64,000 nt of DNA from an uncultured Lachnospiraceae bacterium (GTDB taxonomy: Bacteria > Bacillota > Clostridia > Lachnospirales > Lachnospiraceae): the NCBI GenBank assembly GCA_947626285.1, contig CANQRR010000008.1:1-64000 (forward strand). Direction: 5' to 3'. A model generated the notes under the pieces. That model was not told where the DNA came from and ran no database searches. It worked only from the letters and a program-made list of their open reading frames with translations. Each line of letters opens with the position of its first letter. Within the stretch, counting starts at the first letter, position 1. This document shows positions 15,593 to 25,100 of the stretch, one piece after another. The position numbers and the translations under genes are program-made.

Positions 15593-16519
15593 ATGTACCA
15601 TGTGATCGTAAATCCGGCATCCCGTTCCGGAAAAGGGCTCCAAATCTGGCAGGAACAGGTCGAACCTGTACTGAAGAGAGAAAATTTACTATATGAAGCG
15701 CACTTTTCCAAAGAGAAAGGAAACGTCACAAAAATCGCGACAGAACTGTGCCGTCATGATGACAGACCTTTTTCGCTGATCGTCCTGGGCGGCGACGGCA
15801 CCATGAACGAGGTCATTCAGGCTCTTCCGCCGGACGGCTCGGTGACGCTTGGCTATATTCCCACCGGATCCAGCAACGACCTTGCAAGGGATCTTGGCAT
15901 ACCGCGCGATCCGGCGGCAGCTCTGGATGTGATCCTGCACAGCGGAAAGCCGCGGCCAATGGATCTCGGGCTTCTCTCCTGCTCGGAGGGTGGGGAACGA
16001 CGCTTCTGCGTCAGCTGCGGGCTTGGCTATGACGCGGCTGTCTGCGAGGAGGTGCAGCGTTCCCGGATCAAGACATTCTTCAATCGAATCGGATTAGGGA
16101 AACTATCCTATCTCGGTATCGCCCTAAAGCAGCTGTTCTCGACGAAAGCGATATCCGGCAGGCTGATTCTGGACGGGGACACGTCCATTGACATCGGTAC
16201 CATGCTGTTTGTCGCAGGCATGATCCATCGTTTCGAGGGCGGCGGGTTCATGTTCTGCCCGAAGGCGGACGACTCCGATGGGCTGCTGGATCTGTGTGCT
16301 GTGGGCGACCTTCCGAAATTACTTGTGCTGTTTGCCCTGCCGACCGCTTTTCACGGAAAACATTATCGTTTTAAGGGCATCGCGCCTTACCGCGCCAAAC
16401 GGTTTATCCTGGAGGCGGACGCGCCTCTCTGGGTGCACACGGACGGCGAGGTGAACTGCAGATCGCAGAAGATCATGGTATCCTGTCTGCGCCATGCCGT
16501 GCAGATCATAAGACCATGA
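15593..16519 (+). CDS. Diacylglycerol/lipid kinase (YegS/BmrU family)
   Basis: This 308-residue protein has the DAGK catalytic fold: IVNPASRSGKG near the N-terminus, the nucleotide-binding motif VLGGDGTMNEVI at about residues 64-75, and GYIPTGSSNDLARDLG. The C-terminal beta-domain carries HTDGE, with the conserved acidic residue. Members phosphorylate diacylglycerol or related lipids at the inner face of the membrane, recycling lipid for phospholipid synthesis. It follows HicB by 42 bp with its own AGGAAG ribosome binding site and may share its transcript. It converges on yajC. Confidence 0.92.
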   Translation: MYHVIVNPASRSGKGLQIWQEQVEPVLKRENLLYEAHFSKEKGNVTKIATELCRHDDRPFSLIVLGGDGTMNEVIQALPPDGSVTLGYIPTGSSNDLARDLGIPRDPAAALDVILHSGKPRPMDLGLLSCSEGGERRFCVSCGLGYDAAVCEEVQRSRIKTFFNRIGLGKLSYLGIALKQLFSTKAISGRLILDGDTSIDIGTMLFVAGMIHRFEGGGFMFCPKADDSDGLLDLCAVGDLPKLLVLFALPTAFHGKHYRFKGIAPYRAKRFILEADAPLWVHTDGEVNCRSQKIMVSCLRHAVQIIRP

Positions 16520-16524
16520 AAATA

Positions 16525-16558
16525 GAGAAGAGACGCCAAATTATATGCATCTCTTCTC
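16525..16558. terminator. Possible bidirectional terminator hairpin
   Basis: GAGAAGAGA (16525-16533) pairs perfectly with TCTCTTCTC (16550-16558) across a 16-base loop, between the ends of the converging lipid kinase and yajC genes. There is no clean T-run on either side, so the call is tentative. Confidence 0.4.
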
Positions 16559-16613
16559 ATGTCTTTCCAACTCATCAATTAGGTTTTTCTCACTCGCCTA
16601 CACCCTTTTTAGT

Positions 16614-16937
16614 TCACTCCTGCCCCGGCTTTTCCACCTCGGCGATCGCGGCCTTGCGCATCGGGATGCGGCAGTTCTTGTTGCTGCCGAACTCGACGAT
16701 GCAGTCCTCGTCCGTGATGTCGATCACAACGCCGTAGAAGCCGCTTGTCGTCACGACCGTATCGCCGACCTCCATCGCAGACAAGAGCGCCTGCATCCGC
16801 TTCTGCTCCTTCTTCTGCGGGCGGATCGCGAAAAAGTACATCGCGGCGCCGATCACCACAATGTACATGATCATCAGCAGCATTCCGCCTCCGGCACTGC
16901 CTGCCGCCGCGGCACCTTCACTCATTAAGTTAAGCAT
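16614..16937 (-). CDS. yajC: Preprotein translocase subunit YajC
   Basis: This 107-residue protein has a single membrane span near residues 15-36 (MLLMIMYIVVIGAAMYFFAI) directly followed by the YajC signature RPQKKEQKRM and a beta-rich cytoplasmic domain with VGDTVVTTSGFYG. It is an accessory of the SecDF-YajC complex; secD and secF are not in the window. Two in-frame ATGs are possible. I prefer 16937, eight bases after AAAGGAGG; the ATG at 16943 is only two bases from it. The N-terminus is rich in Ala and Gly. Confidence 0.93.
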   Translation of the reverse strand: MLNLMSEGAAAAGSAGGGMLLMIMYIVVIGAAMYFFAIRPQKKEQKRMQALLSAMEVGDTVVTTSGFYGVVIDITDEDCIVEFGSNKNCRIPMRKAAIAEVEKPGQE

Positions 16938-17152
16938 ATGCATGTCCTCCTTTTGTCATAGAGCGGTCGCAAACGATCTGCCGGAAACCCATTCATCTCT
17001 CCGCCGTTTCCGCGACTGCTTTGCCATTCATTCAGTTATTTTAAGCCCGGCCTTCAGCCGTCTTTTACCATAATACACAATTCATACAATTTTAGCAAGC
17101 TGTTTTTCCGAAAAGTTTGTCCGCGTATGATCGAATGCGACAGACACATCAA

Positions 17153-20100
17153 TTATCGTTCGAAGCAGAACCATGAAAAGTCGAAATTTGAGCCCGGCAG
17201 GAATACAAAACGCACCGTGCCCCTGCCGCAGAGCTTTTCGATTGAAAAAGTCTGCTCGTTTGATCCCTTTGTGAATTCCAGTATCCGGCGCTCTTCTCTT
17301 CCGTCGCAGAGAAAACTCAGAATGATCGTATTCTTCTCCAGCGGAGTGCTTCCACAGACCGTAACCTGCCGGGCGCCCTCAGAGCCAAAGTCTATACGGG
17401 CAAATTCGATCGACACATTGTTGCCGATGCCGCGGATCTGATCCTGTTCTTTCCGGAAGCTGTCCCCGTAGATCTCGTCGCACTCTGTAGCGTTTATCCT
17501 TTCAAACGTGAGGCTTTGCTTGAAGGAAAAGCCTTTCAAATGAAGCTTCTTCTCCGTCACAAAGCTGATGCTTGTCACGCCCCTCAGTTTTTTGTTCAGA
17601 CGATACGTTTCTTCCTGGTACACACTCCAGATGGAAGGTTTCTGATAGATCACATCACCGATCAGCTCCGCGCCCTCCTGATCCGCCATCCCTTCATAGA
17701 TACGGATGCGGTACGGCTCGTCATTCAGCGCAAAGATTGGCAGACAGATCTCATCCGAACCGCGCGGGCCGAAATCGATCCCGTGATAGCCAAATACCCC
17801 ATCCGGACCGGAAGGAGTCGCCACGCCGCGCTCGTTTCCGTTGCCGACGTCCCCGCGGCTGTAATCATAAAGCCCGCCGGTAATGAAGCCGTAGGGATCC
17901 AGAAACGCCGGGCCCAGTCCCCGTACCTGAAACTCCAGCTGGGACAGAATGCGCGGCTTATTCGTGCCGCAGAGGGACATACAGCGCAGGCGAAACGCGC
18001 CGTCGCCTTTAGCTACCACATGCGCATTCCGTCCGTCCGCCTCCACCTCAGCGATCGGAATCTGGATGCCCTTGTCGTCCACCACGCTCCAGATCAGCTC
18101 GCGGTCGCTTGCGTTTGCTGGAAGGAGCTCCGCCGTTACCGTTGTTTCCCGATGATCCGCATCCAGTTCTCTGCTGCCATCACAGCTCAGCGATATCTTG
18201 CGCACCGGAATATCTATAGTCGTCTCACCAGGAGCACAGCCCTCCGGATTTTGTAGAACGCCCGCAAGATTGGTCTGGCCCAGGGCCTTTTCACGCAGAT
18301 CCACTCGCCCACTCACTCCGGCAAGGTAAGCCAGCGGACTGACGCCTTCTCTTTTCACAGCATCCGTCACCGGGATCGTAAGCACAGCGTCTGCAAGCCC
18401 GTCAGACGATACCGTAATTCGCAGTTCGCCGGGTGTCACATCCGCCTTGAAAACGGCAAGCAGCTTTCCGCTGAAGAGACGGCGGCAGTCACATTTATAA
18501 GAGTCCGTATCGGTGCTGTCTCCGTTGTCCATGCCCACAAGCGCTCCGGCGCCTTCTGCTGTCACCGTCACCCGGTTGTTGGCGTTTTCCACGGGATAGC
18601 CGTCCGTGTCCACCATGAAGATCTCCACAAACAGCAGGTCCTCCCCGTCGGCGGACAGACTCTTTTTCTCCGGCTTCAACACGATCTTTGCCACATCCCC
18701 GAAAGAGTGCCGCATCTGCCGCGCAACTTCATTACCGTTCTCATCGCGCGCCACGGCAAGCAGTTCTCCCGGCGCGTAAGGAATCTGCCAGTATCCGACA
18801 AGCTCCTGTCCGTGCGCATGGTCGATCGCGCACGTTCCCATACTCTTTCCGTTGAAAAAGAGCTCCACGGACGGAGCGTTTGTGCAGGCGCGCACGTCGA
18901 TCCGCTGTCCGTTGTTGAAATCCCAGTACGGGAACAGATGTACCATTGGTTTCGTGTGATAGTCAGTCCAGTTCGACTGGTAAATATAATAGGAATCTTT
19001 CGGAAATCCGGCCGTGTCAATCTGCCCGAAATAGGAATTCTTCGTGTGGTAGGGCGTCGGCTCTCCGATGTAGTCGAAGCCGGTCCACAGAAACTGCCCA
19101 CAGGAGTATGGGTGGTCGCGCTCCGCAATGACGCACGCCTCCGGCGACTTCGCGCCCCAGCCTGTCGTGGAGTTTCCCAGAGACGAGCACTGTTCGTCCT
19201 CATCCGCCAGCACAGATTCCCGGTATGGGAAATGATAGATCCCGCGGCTTTGCACCACGGACGCCGTCTCACTGCCGTAGATGATCCAGTCCGGATGCGC
19301 GTTATGGTGCTCGTCATAGCAGCGCTCCCCGTAATTGTAGCCGATCAGTTTCAGCACGTCCGCGCATTTTTGCGTATTTTCCCACGGCATGTAGTTTGAG
19401 CCGATGGTGGGGCGCGCGTTGCCCTTCGGATCGTGTCTCAAAACCTCGTCAAACAGCCGCTTCATACACTCCAGGCCGTGCGCTCCGTCGTGTGTGTCGT
19501 AAATTTCGTTTCCCATGCTCCACATGATCACGCAGGGATGATTTCGGTCGCGGCGAATCCAGCTCGCCACGTCTCTTTTGTACCAGTCCGGGAAGAAACG
19601 CGCGTAATCGTATTTCGTCTTCGGCATCTCCCACATGTCGAACGCCTCGTCGACGATCAGAAGCCCCATCTCATCCGCGAGATCCAGAAGCTCTGCAGCC
19701 GGCATGTTGTGCGAAGTGCGCACGGCGTTTACACCCATTTCCTTTAAGATGCGAAACTTTCTGCGCATCGCCTGCACATGGAACGCGCTGCCGAGGCAGC
19801 CAAGGTCGTGATGTTCGCAGACGCCGTTCAGCTTCCGCTTGCGCCCGTTTAAGAGAAATCCCTCGTCCGGCGAAAATTCGACCGTGCGAAACCCTACGTT
19901 CTGCTCAACGGCATCAAGCGTCTGCCCGCCCCTGCGAAGCGTGGTCCGCAGTCGATAGACATATGGGCGATCCACATCCCAGCAGATCGGATCCTCGACC
20001 TTCGCCAGGAAACGGTGACGGCATTTGCCGTCTGAGTGAGCATATTCCAGACGAACGTTTTTCAGTGGCACCGGTATGCCCTCTGCGAACAGCGTGTATT

Positions 20101-20641
20101 CCAGCTGCGCATGCCCGCCGTCCACCTCTGTCTCAATGTCGATGTCCCAGAGCTTTCCTTCCGCTTTCTGCGCGTGGAAATAGACGCCGTCCGACGCCAG
20201 ATGACAGAACGGCACTTCTCTCAGCCAGACATTTCGGAAAATCCCGGCGCCGGAATACCAGCGGCTGTTCGGATCCTGATGGTTCACCGATACCAGAATC
20301 TCATTTTCTCCCGCACGCAGAAACGGCGTGAGCTCCACCTCAAACGCGGAGTAGCCGTACTTCCACTCTCCTGCTTGAATCCCGTTTACATAGATTCGGC
20401 TGTCCATGTAGATACCGTCAAAGCGCAGGAAGACCAGCGTTTCCTCTTCCTTTGGCTCCCAAGATAAAATTCGGCGGTACCAGCCCGTGCCATCCGCGTA
20501 CAGGTCCTTCGCGTCATAGATCAGCCAGTCATGCGGCAGGCCAACCGGAAGGAACGCATCCTTTTCGGCCCGGATCGCATCAAGTCCTGTATGCAGCGGC
20601 TGCAGGCTGAACTCCCAGCCATCGTTGAATAATCTCATCAT
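17153..20641 (-). CDS. Glycoside hydrolase family 2 enzyme (beta-galactosidase-like)
   Basis: This 1162-residue enzyme has no signal peptide. It shows the GH2 order: sugar-binding jelly roll (1-165), Ig-like domain (about 165-275), TIM barrel (275-590) with acid/base E379 in WSMGNEIYD and nucleophile E458 in YGSETASV, then a DUF4982-like domain (about 600-700) and a further Ig-like domain. The C-terminal 350 residues form two beta-rich modules, probably carbohydrate-binding. It probably releases non-reducing-end beta-galactose or a related sugar from oligosaccharides already taken up. It starts 25 bp after tgt on the same strand; no sugar transporter lies nearby. TTGGAG precedes the paired ATGs. 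Confidence 0.9.
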   Translation of the reverse strand: MMRLFNDGWEFSLQPLHTGLDAIRAEKDAFLPVGLPHDWLIYDAKDLYADGTGWYRRILSWEPKEEETLVFLRFDGIYMDSRIYVNGIQAGEWKYGYSAFEVELTPFLRAGENEILVSVNHQDPNSRWYSGAGIFRNVWLREVPFCHLASDGVYFHAQKAEGKLWDIDIETEVDGGHAQLEYTLFAEGIPVPLKNVRLEYAHSDGKCRHRFLAKVEDPICWDVDRPYVYRLRTTLRRGGQTLDAVEQNVGFRTVEFSPDEGFLLNGRKRKLNGVCEHHDLGCLGSAFHVQAMRRKFRILKEMGVNAVRTSHNMPAAELLDLADEMGLLIVDEAFDMWEMPKTKYDYARFFPDWYKRDVASWIRRDRNHPCVIMWSMGNEIYDTHDGAHGLECMKRLFDEVLRHDPKGNARPTIGSNYMPWENTQKCADVLKLIGYNYGERCYDEHHNAHPDWIIYGSETASVVQSRGIYHFPYRESVLADEDEQCSSLGNSTTGWGAKSPEACVIAERDHPYSCGQFLWTGFDYIGEPTPYHTKNSYFGQIDTAGFPKDSYYIYQSNWTDYHTKPMVHLFPYWDFNNGQRIDVRACTNAPSVELFFNGKSMGTCAIDHAHGQELVGYWQIPYAPGELLAVARDENGNEVARQMRHSFGDVAKIVLKPEKKSLSADGEDLLFVEIFMVDTDGYPVENANNRVTVTAEGAGALVGMDNGDSTDTDSYKCDCRRLFSGKLLAVFKADVTPGELRITVSSDGLADAVLTIPVTDAVKREGVSPLAYLAGVSGRVDLREKALGQTNLAGVLQNPEGCAPGETTIDIPVRKISLSCDGSRELDADHRETTVTAELLPANASDRELIWSVVDDKGIQIPIAEVEADGRNAHVVAKGDGAFRLRCMSLCGTNKPRILSQLEFQVRGLGPAFLDPYGFITGGLYDYSRGDVGNGNERGVATPSGPDGVFGYHGIDFGPRGSDEICLPIFALNDEPYRIRIYEGMADQEGAELIGDVIYQKPSIWSVYQEETYRLNKKLRGVTSISFVTEKKLHLKGFSFKQSLTFERINATECDEIYGDSFRKEQDQIRGIGNNVSIEFARIDFGSEGARQVTVCGSTPLEKNTIILSFLCDGREERRILEFTKGSNEQTFSIEKLCGRGTVRFVFLPGSNFDFSWFCFER

Positions 20642-20666
20642 CTTCGCTCCAAGCCTCCCTATTTAA

Positions 20667-21809
20667 TCACGATGCGGCCGTCTGTCCCTGTGTATACCGG
20701 TCGATCTTCTGTTTTTTGTACTGCTGATAACGCCCCTGTTCGATCGCTTCGCGGATCTCCTCCATCATGTGATTGTAAAAGTACAGGTTGTGAAGGACGC
20801 ACAGCCGCATGCCGAGCATCTCCTTCGCCTTGAGCAGATGGCGGATGTAAGCGCGGCTGTAGCTCCGGCACGTCGGGCAGCCGCAGCCCTCCTCGATCGG
20901 GCGCTCGTCCAGCTCATACTTCGCGTTAAACAGATTCAGCTTGCCGTCGTTCGTGTAGACGTGCCCGTGGCGGCCGTTGCGGCTCGGGTAGACACAGTCG
21001 AAAAAATCGACGCCCCGGTCCACCGCCTCAAGGATGTTGACCGGCGTGCCCACGCCCATCAGATAAGTCGGTTTGTCCTCCGGCAGCTCCGGCACGACCG
21101 CATCCAGGATCCGGTACATCTCCTCGTGCGTCTCGCCGACCGCCAGCCCGCCGATCGCATAGCCGTCCAGGTCAAGCGCGGAGATCTGCCGCGCGTGTTC
21201 GATCCGGATATCATCGTAAATTGCACCCTGGTTGATGCCGAACAGAAGCTGATGCGGGTTGATCGTGTCACCCAGACTGTTCAGACGGCGCATTTCGTCC
21301 TTGCAACGCACGAGCCAGCGCGTCGTTCGATCCACCGAGTGTTGCACGTAATCACGCTCCGCCACACTCGACGGGCACTCATCGAACGCCATCGCGATCG
21401 TCGAGGCCAGATTCGACTGGATCTGCATGCTCTGTTCCGGCCCCATAAAAATCTTTCGCCCATCGATGTGCGATTGGAAATAGACACCCTCCTCCTTGAT
21501 CTTTCGCAGACTCGCGAGCGAGAATACCTGAAATCCGCCCGAGTCCGTAAGGATCGGCCGATCCCAATTCATAAAGCGATGCAGACCGCCAAGCTTCTTC
21601 ACGATGTGATCGCCCGGCCGCACATGCAGGTGGTAGGTGTTCGAGAGCTGCACCTGCGTCCCGATCTCCTTTAAGTCCGTCGTCGCCACAGCGCCCTTGA
21701 TCGCGGCTACCGTCCCGACATTCATGAACAGCGGCGTCTGCACCGTGCCGTGTACCGTCTGAAATTCCGCTCGCTTCGCCCTGCCGTCCCTCTTCAATAT
21801 CCGATACAT
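20667..21809 (-). CDS. tgt: tRNA-guanine transglycosylase
   Basis: This 380-residue enzyme exchanges guanine for preQ1 at position 34 of GUN-anticodon tRNAs in queuosine synthesis. It has the general acid/base Asp in ILTDSGGFQVFS, the base-binding strand LFGINQGAIYDD, the nucleophile Asp in FFDCVYPSRNGRHG, and the zinc site CGCPTCRSYS with a distal His in VLHNLYFYNHMM. The last catalytic loop reads YPSRNGRHG rather than the common MPTRNARNG, a variation to note. The ATG at 21809 follows GGGGAG; upstream frame extension is not homologous. queA is not in the window. Confidence 0.92.
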   Translation of the reverse strand: MYRILKRDGRAKRAEFQTVHGTVQTPLFMNVGTVAAIKGAVATTDLKEIGTQVQLSNTYHLHVRPGDHIVKKLGGLHRFMNWDRPILTDSGGFQVFSLASLRKIKEEGVYFQSHIDGRKIFMGPEQSMQIQSNLASTIAMAFDECPSSVAERDYVQHSVDRTTRWLVRCKDEMRRLNSLGDTINPHQLLFGINQGAIYDDIRIEHARQISALDLDGYAIGGLAVGETHEEMYRILDAVVPELPEDKPTYLMGVGTPVNILEAVDRGVDFFDCVYPSRNGRHGHVYTNDGKLNLFNAKYELDERPIEEGCGCPTCRSYSRAYIRHLLKAKEMLGMRLCVLHNLYFYNHMMEEIREAIEQGRYQQYKKQKIDRYTQGQTAAS

Positions 21810-21898
21810 GCCTTCTCCCCTTTTTAAGAAAATAGACCATTTCGTCTTTTCATACAACGCTTCTTTCGGAATATAAGTATAAATGGAAATTTTTAATC

Positions 21899-21928
21899 TT
21901 GCAACCACCAAGATAAATGTCGTATAAT
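21899..21928 (+). promoter_or_regulatory. Promoter of the activase leader
   Basis: TTGCAA (21899-21904) and TATAAT (21923-21928) with an 18-base spacer. The predicted transcript start, near 21935, falls just before the outer stem of the folded leader, so the whole structure would be transcribed. Confidence 0.6.
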
Positions 21929-21937
21929 GTCCGCGTA

Positions 21938-22125
21938 AGCAATGAGCCATGCAAAGACAGCGGAGCGTGAAACGTCTGCTCGCAGACAGTTTCACGGGAC
22001 GATGGATTTATAGGGCGAATGCCCGTGACAGTGGAAAGCCGACAGGCTTTTCACTGTCGGCATGGCTCAATGAACCGCTCACGAGCATCTGTACTTTGGC
22101 GACGGATGATAGGGCGAATGCCCGC
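21938..22125 (+). ncRNA. Multi-hairpin structured leader upstream of the acyl-CoA dehydratase activase
   Basis: This part of the 358-bp gap between tgt and the activase is densely self-complementary. An outer 10-bp stem joins 21943-21952 to 22060-22069 (TGAGCCATGC/GCATGGCTCA). Inside are a 13-bp hairpin at 21966-21996 (CGTGAAAC+GTCTG, loop CTCG, one bulged A), a GGGC-GAAT-GCCC hairpin at 22013-22024, and a 14-bp hairpin at 22027-22058 with loop GACA and one G-U pair. A second GGGC-GAAT-GCCC lies at 22112-22123, 45 bases before the TTG start. It could be a cis-acting RNA, a separate small RNA or an inserted palindromic repeat. I cannot match it to a known riboswitch. Confidence 0.6.
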
Positions 22126-22167
22126 ACTTATTTTCATTTCCTGCGAATTTATAAGGAGGCATTTACT

Positions 22168-25100
22168 TTGTCTACGAATACATCAGCAGTAAATACGATC
22201 CATACTCTTGGGATCGATATCGGCTCCACGACGGTCAAGCTAGCTGTGTTAAGCCCTTCCCGGGAGCTTTTATTCTCTGACTATAAACGTCACTTTGCGA
22301 ACATCCGGGAGACGCTGTCCGATCTGATCAGCGAGGCGGCGAAGCTGCTCGGCAATCTGCGGGTATCCCCCGTCATCACCGGCTCCGGCGGACTCGCGCT
22401 CGCGAATCATCTCGAGATTCCCTTCGTTCAGGAGGTGATTGCGGTCGCGTCTTCTCTGGAGCAGTACATACCCCAGACGGACGTAGCGATCGAGCTGGGC
22501 GGTGAGGACGCGAAGATCATCTATTTTGAGAACGGCAACGTCGAGCAGCGCATGAACGGTATCTGCGCGGGCGGCACCGGCTCCTTTATCGACCAGATGG
22601 CCTCTCTTCTGCAGACGGATGCGGCAGGGCTGAATGAATATGCGAAGAATTACTCTTCCCTGTATTCCATCGCTGCGCGCTGCGGCGTGTTCGCGAAGTC
22701 CGATATCCAGCCTTTGATCAACGACGGCGCCACCAAGGAAGACCTCTCCGCTTCCATTTTTCAGGCGGTCGTAAACCAGACCATCAGCGGCCTGGCCTGT
22801 GGCAAACCGATTCGCGGGCACGTCACCTTCCTCGGCGGTCCGCTCCACTTCCTGTCTGAGCTTAGGCAGGCGTTTATCCGCACGCTGAATCTCGACGACG
22901 AGCATGCGATCGAGCCGGAGAACTCCCATCTGTTTGCCGCGATCGGTTCCGCGCTGAACGCGAAGCCGGAGACGACAACAACGCTTGGCGCGCTGCAGGA
23001 AAAACTCTCCGGGCCGATCCATATGGAGTTTGAGGTCGCGCGCATGGAGCCGCTGTTCGCCTCCCAGGAGGACTACGATCACTTCATCGCGCGCCAAAGC
23101 TGTCACCGCGTGGCGACCGGCAGCCTTGCCGAATATAAGGGCAACTGCTACCTCGGCATTGACGCAGGATCTACGACGACCAAAGCCGCGCTGGTCAGCG
23201 AAGACGGCACGCTTTTGTACTCTTTCTACAGCAACAACAACGGCAATCCTCTGCGCACGACGATCACAGCAGTTCAGGACATCTACCGACAGCTGCCGAA
23301 GGACGCGCGCATTGCCTGGTCCTGTTCGACAGGCTATGGCGAGGCGCTCATCAAGGCCGCGCTGCTGCTCGACGAGGGAGAGGTAGAGACGGTCTCGCAC
23401 TACTACGCCGCTTCGTTCTTTGACCCGGAGGTCGACTGTATCCTCGACATCGGCGGCCAGGACATGAAATGCATCAAGATCAAGAATCACACGGTCGACA
23501 GCGTCCAGCTCAACGAGGCCTGTTCCTCAGGCTGCGGTTCGTTCATCGAGACGTTCGCGAAGTCATTGAATTATTCCGTGCAGGATTTCGCGAAAGCGGC
23601 GCTTTTCGCAAAGCATCCGATCGATCTCGGCACGCGCTGCACCGTGTTCATGAATTCCAAGGTCAAGCAGGCGCAGAAGGAAGGCGCGGAGGTCTCCGAT
23701 ATCTCGGCCGGACTTGCCTATTCTGTCATTAAAAACGCCTTATATAAAGTCATCAAAGTATCTGACGCCTCCGAGCTCGGACGCCACATTGTGGTGCAGG
23801 GCGGCACCTTCTACAACGACGGCGTCCTTAGAAGCTTCGAGCGCATCGCGGGCTGTGAGGCGATCCGTCCGGACATCGCCGGCATCATGGGCGCGTTCGG
23901 CGCGGCGCTGATCGCGCGCGAGCGCTACCAGGAAGGCGCGCAGACGATGATGCTTTCCAGCGAGCGCATCGACGCGCTGCAGTACACGACGACGATGGCG
24001 AAGTGCAAGGGCTGCACGAATCAGTGCCGTCTGACGATCAACCGCTTCTCCGGCGGACGCCAGTATGTCAGCGGCAACCGCTGCGAGCGCGGCATCGGCA
24101 AGGAGCGCAACAAAGATCATGTGCCGAATCTGTTTGAGTTTAAAAACAAGCTGCTCTTCTCCTACGAGCCTCTCCCGGAGGACGAGGCGGAGCGCGGCAT
24201 TGTCGGCATCCCGCGCGTACTGAATATGTACGAAAACTACCCGTTCTGGTTCCGCTTCTTCACGGAGCTGAAATACCGGGTGATCCTCTCGCCGCCGAGC
24301 ACGCGCAAGATCTACGAACTCGGCATCGAATCGATCCCCAGTGAATCGGAGTGCTATCCGGCCAAGCTTGCGCACGGACATGTGGAGTGGCTGCTGCGCA
24401 AGGGCATCAAGTACATATTTTATCCGTGCATCCCGTATGAACGCACGGAGTTTTCGGACGCTCCGAATCACTACAACTGCCCGATCGTTACTTCCTACGC
24501 GGAGAACATCAAGAACAACGTCGAAGGGCTGCGCGACCCGTCGATCCGCTTCGAGAATCCGTTCATCGCGTTCACGAACCTGGACACCGTGACGAGCCGC
24601 CTGAAGGACGCGTTCCCGGATATTCCGGCGAACGAGGTCATCGCCGCGGCGAAAGCCGGCTGGGAGGAGCTCGCCCACACGCGTGAGGCGATGTACCAAA
24701 AAGGTCAGGAAACTTTGAAATATCTTGAGGAGACCGGCCGCCACGGCATCGTGCTCGCAGGCCGCCCCTACCATATCGACGGAGAGATCAACCACGGCAT
24801 CCCGGAGCTAATCAATTCCTTCGGCATGGCGGTGCTGACCGAGGATTCGATTTCCAACCTAAGTCCGGTGGAGCGCCCGCTGATGGTGCTCGACCAGTGG
24901 ATGTACCACAGCCGTCTCTATGCGGCGGCAAATTTTGTCAAGACGCGCGAAGACCTCGACCTGATCCAGCTGAATTCCTTCGGCTGCGGTCTGGACGCCG
25001 TCACGACGGACGAGGTCAACGATATCCTCTCAAATTCCGGCAAGATCTACACCTGCCTGAAGATCGACGAGGTCAACAATCTGGGCGCCGCCAGGATCCG

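Noticed and set aside
21949-22167. In-frame extension of the activase gene through the folded leader
   Set aside because: The frame is open for 73 codons, but the AAGGAGG site fits the TTG at 22168, the ASKHA domain begins right after it, and the extension lies in the multi-hairpin region.
22270-23490. 406-codon minus-strand frame opposite the activase
   Set aside because: Composition is Arg/Leu/Asp-rich text typical of an antisense shadow of a G+C-rich gene; the + strand has clear catalytic motifs.
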